Shown piece after piece: positions 1-5,357 of a stretch of DNA of 5,357 nt (its first letter is position 1; each line of letters begins with the position of its first letter). The translations under genes and the position numbers were made by a program. The DNA is from an uncultured Clostridia bacterium. Lineage in GTDB: Bacteria; Bacillota; Clostridia; Christensenellales; Borkfalkiaceae. The notes beneath the pieces are model-generated. The model was not told where the DNA came from and made no database searches. It was given only the letters and a program-made list of their open reading frames with translations. The stretch lies in the NCBI GenBank assembly GCA_937888935.1, contig CALARO010000032.1, positions 1 through 5,357 of the forward strand, in the 5' to 3' direction.

Positions 1-690
1 CACGTATTCGATATTTTTGCCTTTTTTCAGCGGCGCGTTTGTGATTTTCACGGGCAAAAGCCCGTTTTCCGCCGCGTAACCAAGCACTTTTTTCACGATT
101 TTTTTGTGTTCCGTCTTTTTCACGATCCCGCTTTTGCCGATGCCCTTGTTTTCGCACTCGAATTGCGGTTTGATCAGCACGACCGCGTCTTTCCCTCCGC
201 CGAGAACCGCCGAAATCACGGGGAAAATGTGCTTTAACGAAATAAACGATACGTCCGCAACAATCCCGTCCGGCTCGCACGGAAAGTCTTCCGCTTTCAG
301 ATACCGCGCGTTCACGTTTTCCATCGAAATCACGCGCGGATCGTTTTTCAGACGCTCGGCTAAAAGGCTTTCGCCCACATCCACGGCAAACACCTTCGCC
401 GCGCCGTTTTGCAGCAGACAATCGGAAAAACCGCCCGTACTCGCGCCGATATCGGCAAACGTTTTCCCCGCGCAGTCGTACGAAAACTCCTTCAACGCTT
501 TGGAAAGCTTATATCCGCCGCCGGAAACAAAGCGCTCTTTTGCTGCCAGAAATTCAAATTCGTCGCTGGTTTTCACTTCGTCTTTCGGCGAAAGCGGCTT
601 ACCGCCGCGTAAAATTCTTCCCGCCGCCAATTCTTCGGCGGCTTTCGTGCGCGAACCGAAGCGTTCGGCAAAATATTTATCCGCTCTCAT
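1..690 (-). CDS. tlyA: TlyA-type rRNA (cytidine-2'-O)-methyltransferase, 3' end cut by window edge
   Basis: This protein is predicted to transfer a methyl group from SAM to ribose 2'-OH of cytidines in rRNA (family targets: 23S C1920 and, in some members, 16S C1409), a modification linked to capreomycin/viomycin sensitivity. 230 codons are visible. Residues 1-45 form an S4 RNA-binding domain (MRADKYFAERFGSRTKAAEE). The SAM motif DIGASTGGFSDCLLQ is at 80-94, ADVSFISL at 145-152 and IKPQFE at 173-178. By comparison with the Mycobacterium tuberculosis enzyme the catalytic tetrad maps to K61, D146, K174 and E228, all present. The last visible residues, NIEYV, match the family's terminal strand, so only a short tail should be missing. 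The ATG at 688-690 is supported by an AAAGGA ribosome site 7 bases upstream. The protein starts directly with the S4 fold, as in shorter 'type I' members (inference). The interdomain linker reads ERFVSGG where the mycobacterial protein has RAWVSRG. It is last in the cluster, 72 bases after dxs. Confidence 0.93.
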   Translation of the reverse strand, partial: MRADKYFAERFGSRTKAAEELAAGRILRGGKPLSPKDEVKTSDEFEFLAAKERFVSGGGYKLSKALKEFSYDCAGKTFADIGASTGGFSDCLLQNGAAKVFAVDVGESLLAERLKNDPRVISMENVNARYLKAEDFPCEPDGIVADVSFISLKHIFPVISAVLGGGKDAVVLIKPQFECENKGIGKSGIVKKTEHKKIVKKVLGYAAENGLLPVKITNAPLKKGKNIEYV

Positions 691-697
691 CGTCCGA

Positions 698-703
698 TCC
701 TTT
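698..703 (-). promoter_or_regulatory. ribosome binding site of tlyA
   Basis: On the minus strand this reads AAAGGA, ending 7 bases before the tlyA ATG. It sits in a purine-rich run and fixes the tlyA start so that the S4 domain is complete. Confidence 0.7.
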
Positions 704-730
704 TTTAACCGCCTTTAAGTACTCTGTTAC

Positions 731-745
731 ACATAATTATTATGT
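731..745. promoter_or_regulatory. perfect 7-1-7 palindrome, possible Fur-family operator
   Basis: The sequence ACATAATTATTATGT is a perfect inverted repeat of two 7-base arms around one central base. It lies in the 72-base gap between the dxs stop and the tlyA start, 41 bases before the tlyA ATG. Its 11-base core ATAATTATTAT is identical to the core of the known Fur (TGATAATNATTATCA) and PerR (TTATAATNATTATAA) boxes; only the two outer bases of each arm differ. It is strikingly AT-rich compared with the surrounding coding DNA. The minus strand also carries a -10-like CATAAT inside it, but I find no convincing -35 at proper distance. That this is a bound operator is inference; no regulator gene is in view. 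Confidence 0.4.
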
Positions 746-762
746 CTGTCGTAGTACATGAA

Positions 763-2615
763 TTATTTCAGCAACTCTTCTGAATACGCTTGTATTTCTT
801 CGCAGGAAACGCCGTACTGCCTTTGCAGCGAAGCCACGCCGCCTTGCGGAATAAACGAGTCTTTATACCCGAACGCACGGAAAATTCTTCGATTTTCGGG
901 CGTTTTATTCTCGTCTTCCGCCGCAAGCTCACGTTCTACGGCTGCGCCGAAGCCGCCCGCAAGAACGTTGTCTTCTATCGTAATCACGTTGCCGCGAAGC
1001 GAAGCGAGCAGTTTTGTATCGAGCGGCTTGATAAATCTTCCGTTCACCACGTCGATTTTTCCCGTAATGCCCTTTTCTTCAAGCGCGCGCACCGTTTTCA
1101 ATGCGATAATCAGGCAGCGTTCGCCAGCCGCAATGATCGTGATTTTGCTGTTTTCGCACTTGTGAAGATATTCCCACGAGCCGTAAGAAATCCTTTTCAG
1201 CCGCCGCGAAATCGGTAATTTTTTCGGCAATCGGCGTGAAAACACCACTTTCCCGCTGCGCGGATAGCGAATGGCAAGCGGATGCGGAAATTTTTCACTC
1301 CATTTCAAAAAGCGCGCGAACTCTTCCGTGTCCTTCGGCGCAACGATCGTCATATTCGGTATCATTGAAAGATACGAAATATCGAAAACGCCCTGATGCG
1401 TTTCCCCGTCCGCGCCAGAAATCCCCGCCCGATCAATGCAGAAAGTCACGGGCAGATCCTGCGCGCAGACGTCATGAATGATTTCGTCGTAGGCGCGCTG
1501 TAAAAACGTGGAATAAATTGCGTAATACGGTTTCAAACTTTCCGTAGCGAGCGCGGCGCAAAGCACGGCAGCGTTTTCTTCGCAGATACTCACGTCGAAC
1601 GCGCGCTCGGGATAAGCTTCGAAAAACCCGCGCAACCCAAGCGCGTCGGTCATCGCCGCCGTCACCGCCACGATTTTGTTGTTTTTTGCCGCAAGCTTCG
1701 TAAGATTTTCGCCTAAAATTTCGGAATATTCCCGTTCTTTTTTCGCACCCACAGGCGGCACGCCGTGCGTTTCGCCCGGGTGTTCTTCGCAAAAACCGTA
1801 CCCCTTACCTTTTTTCGTAACGATATGCAAAAGCACCGATTTTTCTTTCAGCAGCCGCTTCGCGTGCTTTAAAGCCGCCGTCATTTCGTCCACTTCGTTT
1901 CCGTCCACCGCGCCGAGATAGGTAAGATTAAAGCTTTCCAAAAAGCGTATACCCGCCGCGCGCTTATCCGTACTACTATCCGTATCAGTTTCCGCCGCGC
2001 CGTCGTTTCCGCCCGCCGATTTTTTCGCCGAAGTTTTTTCGCCTTCGCGGATATCGTTTAAAATCTCGTGCATGCCTCCCACCGTCGGCGAAATCGACAT
2101 GCCGTTGTCGTTTAAAACAATCAGAATTTTCGTGCCGAGAATTTTCAGACTGTTAAGCGCTTCGTAAACGAGCCGTCGCCGATAAACGCAATCACGGAAA
2201 AATCTTCTTTCTTCAGATCGCGCGCCTTCGCAATGCCGATCGCCGCCGAAACCGATGTTCCCGCATGCCCCGTATCGTAAAAATCGAACGGACTTTCTTC
2301 GCGTTTGGGAAATCCCGAAATGCCGCCTTCCTTGCGCAACGTATCGAATTGATCGGCGCGCCCCGTAAGTGCTTTGTAAGCATAGCATTGATGTCCCACG
2401 TCGAAAATAATCTTATCTTTCGTGAAGTCGAACACGTTGCAAAGCGCAACGGTCGCTTCGATCGCGCCGAGATTAGAAGCGAGATGCCCGCCGCATTCGG
2501 AAACTTTTTCATAGATAAACGAACGCAGCTCGTCGCAAAGCACATTCAGCTCGTCGTTCGTCATTTTTCTGATGTCTGCGGGCGCAATTTCCCGCAACGT
2601 TCTGCTTTTTTCCAC
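763..2615 (-). pseudogene. dxs: 1-deoxy-D-xylulose-5-phosphate synthase, interrupted by a frameshift
   Basis: DXS condenses pyruvate and glyceraldehyde 3-phosphate with thiamine diphosphate and Mg2+, the first step of the MEP isoprenoid pathway and a source for thiamine and pyridoxal phosphate. The first reading frame (2615 to 2145) carries GGHLASNLG (42-50), DVGHQ (72-76), TGHAG (115-119) and the Mg motif GDG (146-148), then runs into six foreign residues (151-156) and a stop. The second frame continues from about 2169 with VYEALNSL, LNDNG, TKKGKGYG, the catalytic Glu (base 1581), the block DRAGISGADGETHQG, RYPR and the C-terminal domain to the stop at 763. Exactly 16 bases are missing at the junction; restoring them gives 622 residues, a normal family length. 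The start is GTG, backed by AAAGGA 9 bases upstream. A low-complexity Asp/Ser/Thr linker lies at bases 1960-2046. Both halves look otherwise undamaged, so either a sequencing/assembly error or a very recent mutation is likely. It lies 59 bases after ispA. Confidence 0.92.
2163..2172 (-). other. frameshift junction in dxs (probable 16-bp deletion site)
   Basis: On the minus strand this reads CTCGTTTACG. It is read as S-F-T in the first frame (matching the family's GDG-A/S-L-T) and as V-Y in the second (matching the family's M-A/V-Y-E-A-L-N). The family needs both readings in succession, with Gly-Gly-Leu between them, so one remaining copy appears to serve for two original copies lying 16 bases apart. 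This is the expected footprint of a deletion between short direct repeats; the original second copy is inferred, not seen. Confidence 0.7.
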
Positions 2616-2624
2616 GGCACTTCG

Positions 2625-2630
2625 TCCTTT
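2625..2630 (-). promoter_or_regulatory. ribosome binding site that sets the GTG start of dxs
   Basis: AAAGGA on the minus strand, 9 bases before the GTG at 2613-2615. The next in-frame ATG is 17 codons further in (Met18) and would remove the first helix of the DXS N-terminus, so GTG is the preferred start. Confidence 0.65.
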
Positions 2631-2674
2631 CCCGTTCGTCTTTTGCCTTAAATTCGCGCCTTTTTTCGTAAAAA

Positions 2675-3550
2675 TTACTTTTCGCGGTTTCTCACATACG
2701 TTATCAGCTCGCGCAAAAAGCTCGTGTCGCCGTCAATTCCGTCCAGCACGGCATACGCGTCCGAAGCGTAAATATCCGCCTGAATTTTCGCGCCGTCTAC
2801 CCCGTAAAGCGATACGAACGTCAGCTTGTTTTCCTTTTTATCCTTGCCGACCGTCTTGCCGAGCGCGGTAAAATCCGCCGTTTCGTCGAGAATGTCGTCC
2901 GTAATCTGAAACAGCGTTCCCAGATACTTTCCGAATTGTTCCAGCTCGAAATAATTCTTGTTTTCCGCAAGCACGCACGGCATCAGAATGGAAGCGAGCA
3001 TCAGTTTTCCCGTCTTGTGTTCGTCGATAAACCGCAAGGTTTTCTCGTCGATCGGCGCGTCTTTCTCGGCGCACAACAAATCCGCCGACTGCCCCGCAAG
3101 CATACCGTCGATGCCCGCGTATTCGCAGAGAATATGCGCCGCGCGCACGTATTTTTCGCCCTTGAAGCACATATCGAAGCATAAGAGATACGCCGTATTC
3201 ATCAGCGCGTCGCCCGCAAGAACCGCATGCCCTTCGCCGAATTTTTTATGATTGGAAGGCTGCCCGCGCCGGAAATCGTCGTTATCCATCGCCGGAAGAT
3301 CGTCGTGAATCAGCGAATACGTGTGAATCATTTCCACAGCGAGCGAAAACGGCAACGCTTCTTCGAAATCCTCGCCGAGCGCGTCCGCCCCGGCAAGCGT
3401 AAGCACGGGGCGAATCCGCTTCCCGCCGCTTAAAAAGCTGTATTCCATGCTCTCTTTCAAAAGCGCGGGAGTCGTTTTCAGCTTCGCGAAATACCCCGCC
3501 GCATAGTCGTTGAATACTTTTAAATAGTCGTCGTATTTTTCTTTAAACAT
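2675..3550 (-). CDS. ispA: short-chain polyprenyl diphosphate synthase (farnesyl diphosphate synthase)
   Basis: This enzyme condenses dimethylallyl and isopentenyl diphosphates to geranyl and then farnesyl diphosphate in the cytoplasm, feeding undecaprenyl and quinone synthesis. Its 291 residues are the usual length. GGKRIRP at 42-48 binds the diphosphate. The first aspartate-rich motif, DDLPAMD at 83-89, has the two-residue insertion typical of bacterial type II FPP synthases and is followed by NDDFRRGQPSNHKKFGE. KTGKL is at 179-183 and the second aspartate motif, DDILD, at 218-222, preceded by FQIT. Tyr78, five residues before the first motif, is the chain-length position, and an aromatic there is typical of C15 products; a C20 product cannot be fully excluded. 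The ATG start has a GAAGGGA ribosome site about 9 bases upstream. The gene sits between folD and dxs, where B. subtilis has ispA preceded by xseA-xseB; here xse is absent. Confidence 0.95.
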   Translation of the reverse strand: MFKEKYDDYLKVFNDYAAGYFAKLKTTPALLKESMEYSFLSGGKRIRPVLTLAGADALGEDFEEALPFSLAVEMIHTYSLIHDDLPAMDNDDFRRGQPSNHKKFGEGHAVLAGDALMNTAYLLCFDMCFKGEKYVRAAHILCEYAGIDGMLAGQSADLLCAEKDAPIDEKTLRFIDEHKTGKLMLASILMPCVLAENKNYFELEQFGKYLGTLFQITDDILDETADFTALGKTVGKDKKENKLTFVSLYGVDGAKIQADIYASDAYAVLDGIDGDTSFLRELITYVRNREK

Positions 3551-3598
3551 CTTTTCGCTATCCCTTCGCGCCCGCGCAAAGCGGAACGCCCGCGAAGA

Positions 3599-4462
3599 TC
3601 AATTCTTCGCTTGCCGTTCTTCCCGCCGCGCCCTTTGATTTTCCGCAGCCAGAAAAGTATTGTGCATCAGCATCGTGATCGTCATAGGCCCTACGCCGCC
3701 GGGTACGGGCGAAATCGCGTAAGCCTTTTTGCTCACGTTCTCAAAATCCACGTCGCCGCAGAGTTTCCCGTTCTCGTCGCGATTAATTCCAACGTCGATC
3801 ACCGTCGCGCCGTCTTTCACCATGTCCGCCGTCACGAATTTCTTTCTACCGATCGCCGCGATCAATATATCCGCTTCGCGGCAGATTTCTTTCAGATTTT
3901 GCGTCTTGCTGTGACAAATCGTCACCGTCGCGTCCGCGTTCAGTAAAAGCAACGCCATCGGCCTGCCCACCGTATTGCTTCGCCCGATCACCACGGCGTG
4001 TTTGCCGCAGGGCGATACGCCCGCGTATTCGAGCATTTTCATCACGCCGAGCGGCGTGCAAGCCGCAATCCCGCCGCGATTTGTGGCGAGCAACCCTACG
4101 TTCTCTTCGTTGAATCCGTCCACGTCTTTTTCCACGGGAATCTTTTTCAACGCCGCGCGCTCGTTCAGATGCGCGGGCAACGGCAGTTGCAATAAAATGC
4201 CGTTCACCGTTTCGTCGGCCGCCAGCTTTGTAAGCTCGCCTTCCAATTCTTCCTGCGTGCAGCTTTCGGGCAATAAGCGCGTAATCGAGTTAATCCCTAC
4301 TTCCGCGCACGCTTTCGCCTTGTTTCTCACGTACACCTGCGAAGCGGGATTTTCGCCCGCCAGCACCACGGCAAGCGTGATCGGCTCGCCGAAAGCCGCT
4401 ATTTTTTCTTTCAATTCTTCCCGCATATTCGCCGCGAGAGCTTTTCCGTCTATGATTTTCAT
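3599..4462 (-). CDS. folD: bifunctional methylenetetrahydrofolate dehydrogenase / methenyltetrahydrofolate cyclohydrolase
   Basis: FolD interconverts 5,10-methylene-, 5,10-methenyl- and 10-formyl-tetrahydrofolate, usually NADP-dependent, supplying one-carbon units for purines and formyl-Met-tRNA. It has 287 residues. The catalytic Tyr-x3-Lys pair is Y44/K48 in YVRNKAKAC. The folate-site block GILLQLPLP is at 88-96 and KDVDG at 112-116. The Rossmann cofactor motif VVIGRSNTVGRP lies at 157-168 and the C-terminal signature PVPGGVGPMT at 252-261. All key residues I can check are present. After the usual final helix the protein carries a short, strongly charged tail (residues 274-287, ENQRARREERQAKN), which looks like a non-conserved extension. 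The ATG start has a GGGAAG ribosome-like stretch 9 to 10 bases upstream. It follows nusB by 69 bases and precedes ispA by 48 bases. Confidence 0.97.
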   Translation of the reverse strand: MKIIDGKALAANMREELKEKIAAFGEPITLAVVLAGENPASQVYVRNKAKACAEVGINSITRLLPESCTQEELEGELTKLAADETVNGILLQLPLPAHLNERAALKKIPVEKDVDGFNEENVGLLATNRGGIAACTPLGVMKMLEYAGVSPCGKHAVVIGRSNTVGRPMALLLLNADATVTICHSKTQNLKEICREADILIAAIGRKKFVTADMVKDGATVIDVGINRDENGKLCGDVDFENVSKKAYAISPVPGGVGPMTITMLMHNTFLAAENQRARREERQAKN

Positions 4463-4531
4463 ATGTTCTTTCTTCCCGAAAATTTGATCGTTTCGCCCGA
4501 AAAACCGCGCAAATCCGTAAAGATCCGCCTT

Positions 4532-4945
4532 TCAGTCCGCCTTTTTATTGATGATGCCCGAAAGCACGCCGTTCACGAAATCGGCCGCCGTATCGCCCGA
4601 ATATTTTTTCGCAAGATTCGTCGCTTCCGATACCGAAACCACCGGCGGAATTTCTTTGTCGTCGAAATATAAAATTTCCGCCACGGCAAGCATAAGCACG
4701 CATTTATCCAGCGGAAAAATCCGGTTTTCGAGATAGTGATGCGAAGCGTTTTCGATCGTGCCGATGATTTCCGCCTTATGCGTATTCACCGCGTTTAAAA
4801 GCGCGTCCGCAAATTCCAGATCTTCCTTGCGTTCAAGACCGAATTTCTTGTAAACTCTACCTATAAATTCTTTCGTGCAGCCGTCTTCGTTGAATTGCTC
4901 GGCAAAAAGCACGCACATCGCCGCTTCGCGACAATCGTTTCTCAT
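4532..4945 (-). CDS. nusB: transcription antitermination factor NusB
   Basis: NusB binds BoxA RNA together with NusE (ribosomal protein S10) and helps RNA polymerase read through rRNA operons. The protein is all-helical in the family and 137 residues long, a normal size. The C-terminal half is the diagnostic part: PLDKCVLMLAVAEILYF (78-94), IPPVVSVSEATNLAKKYS (99-116) and DFVNGVLSGI (122-131) match the family's 'VLRLAVYEL..., IP..V.INEAVELAKKY, FVNGVL' pattern. The N-terminus (MRNDCREAAMCVLFAEQF) aligns with the family's RNA-binding helix but has only two arginines there, fewer than most homologues. The ATG start is supported by AGAGG 5 bases upstream. Its place between an Asp23-type gene and folD is the conserved Firmicutes arrangement. 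Confidence 0.93.
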   Translation of the reverse strand: MRNDCREAAMCVLFAEQFNEDGCTKEFIGRVYKKFGLERKEDLEFADALLNAVNTHKAEIIGTIENASHHYLENRIFPLDKCVLMLAVAEILYFDDKEIPPVVSVSEATNLAKKYSGDTAADFVNGVLSGIINKKAD

Positions 4946-4993
4946 AAATACCTCTGTAAAATCGTAATCTGTTTTTCCCGTGTTTTTCGCGGC

Positions 4994-5357
4994 TTAATTC
5001 TGCGCAGCCTGCATTGCCTGTACAGCTTGCGTTGCCGTTTGAGCCGTCTGCGCCACTTTCGCCTGTCCGTCCGCGCGCGCCGCGTTTTCCGCGCCGTCTG
5101 CGTTTTCCGCATTTTTCGGCTCGGCTTTCACGGGCAGCTCGTCAAACACCACGTCCTGAATGTGTACGTCCACCTTTTTCACCGTGTATCTCGTCATCGT
5201 TTCCACGTTCTGCTTGATCGACTGCTGAATCCGATAAGCAAGCTCGGGTACGTTATGCCCGTAATGCACGCTCACGGAAACGTCCGCGTAAACGCCGTCT
5301 TTTTCAAGGAACAGAGAAATCCCCCTGCGTTTTCCCGAAACGAGCCGCACGCCTTCC
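4994..5357 (-). CDS. yqhY: Asp23/Gls24-family protein (YqhY-like), 5' end cut by window edge
   Basis: The last 120 residues are visible; the reading frame runs off the right edge without a start, and the GTG at 5348-5350 is most likely an internal valine. The segment from GVYADVSVSVHYGHNVPELA through IQQSIKQNVETMT to VKKVDVHIQDVVF (residues 21-71 of the visible part) is the Asp23/Gls24 (DUF322) fold: alternating strands, the YG-N-PE-A motif and the closing V-VH-V strand. In B. subtilis the paralogue in this position, next to nusB, is YqhY, a small cytosolic protein encoded beside accBC and genetically linked to acetyl-CoA carboxylase; the symbol is assigned from this position. The final ~45 residues form an Ala/Gln/Asn-rich low-complexity tail (AQTAQTATQAVQAMQAAQN at the end) with no recognisable domain. 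It precedes nusB by 48 bases. Confidence 0.85.
   Translation of the reverse strand, partial: EGVRLVSGKRRGISLFLEKDGVYADVSVSVHYGHNVPELAYRIQQSIKQNVETMTRYTVKKVDVHIQDVVFDELPVKAEPKNAENADGAENAARADGQAKVAQTAQTATQAVQAMQAAQN

Noticed and set aside
104..718. Plus-strand open frame of 204 codons opposite tlyA
   Set aside because: It lies antisense to a clear TlyA coding frame with all family motifs; its Ser/Pro/Phe/Arg-rich product resembles no family and is a by-product of the codon bias of the real gene.
731..745. Rho-independent terminator between dxs and tlyA
   Set aside because: The palindrome is AT-only in its core, would leave at most a 6-bp weak stem with a 3-base loop, and no T-run follows it on the transcribed strand.
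2145..2185. Programmed ribosomal frameshift in dxs
   Set aside because: No slippery run is present and a simple slip could not replace the five residues missing between GDGS and VYEALN, so a deletion or error fits better.
763..2388. A separate 541-codon gene starting at ATG 2388
   Set aside because: The first ~73 codons are out-of-frame reading of the DXS N-terminal region; only the part after about 2169 is real DXS sequence.
3975..4487. Plus-strand open frame of 170 codons opposite folD
   Set aside because: Antisense shadow of folD; no recognisable motifs and no conserved context.
4463..4531. Small inverted repeat (CGAAA...TTTCG) and direct ATCCG repeat in the nusB-folD gap
   Set aside because: Arms of five bases at this distance are expected by chance and no T-run or known leader motif accompanies them.
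5348..5350. GTG as the start codon of the Asp23-like gene
   Set aside because: The frame stays open to the window edge and the Asp23 fold needs sequence upstream of this codon, so it is an internal Val.

Overview
All genes in this window lie on the minus strand and form one compact, co-directional cluster. Read in the direction of transcription (right to left) the order is: Asp23/Gls24-family protein (yqhY-like, cut by the right edge), nusB, folD, ispA, dxs (interrupted), tlyA (last few codons cut by the left edge). The gaps between genes are only 48 to 72 bases, with no tRNA, rRNA, CRISPR array, insertion sequence or other mobile element visible.

This order matches the conserved Firmicutes housekeeping cluster known from Bacillus subtilis (accBC-yqhY-nusB-folD-xseA-xseB-ispA-dxs-tlyA). 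The window therefore most likely comes from a Clostridia-type Firmicute. The composition, about half G+C by eye and rich in GCG, GAA and AAA codons, would fit an uncultured gut clostridium, but that finer placement is a guess. One difference from the ancestral order is that both exonuclease VII genes (xseA, xseB) are missing between folD and ispA.

Functionally, ispA and dxs belong to isoprenoid synthesis: DXS makes the first MEP-pathway intermediate (also a precursor for thiamine and pyridoxal phosphate), and IspA condenses the C5 products to farnesyl diphosphate. FolD supplies one-carbon folates, NusB acts in rRNA antitermination, TlyA methylates rRNA, and the Asp23-like protein is a small accessory protein.

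The most notable point is that dxs is broken by a frameshift near base 2165. Alignment to the family shows that exactly 16 bases are missing inside the thiamine-diphosphate/Mg motif, in a way that suggests collapse of a short direct repeat. Restoring 16 bases gives an intact 622-residue enzyme. The second point is a perfect 15-bp palindrome (7-1-7, AT-rich) in the dxs-tlyA gap whose core equals that of Fur/PerR-type operator boxes. I see no undescribed multi-gene system here; apart from these points the window is ordinary housekeeping DNA.
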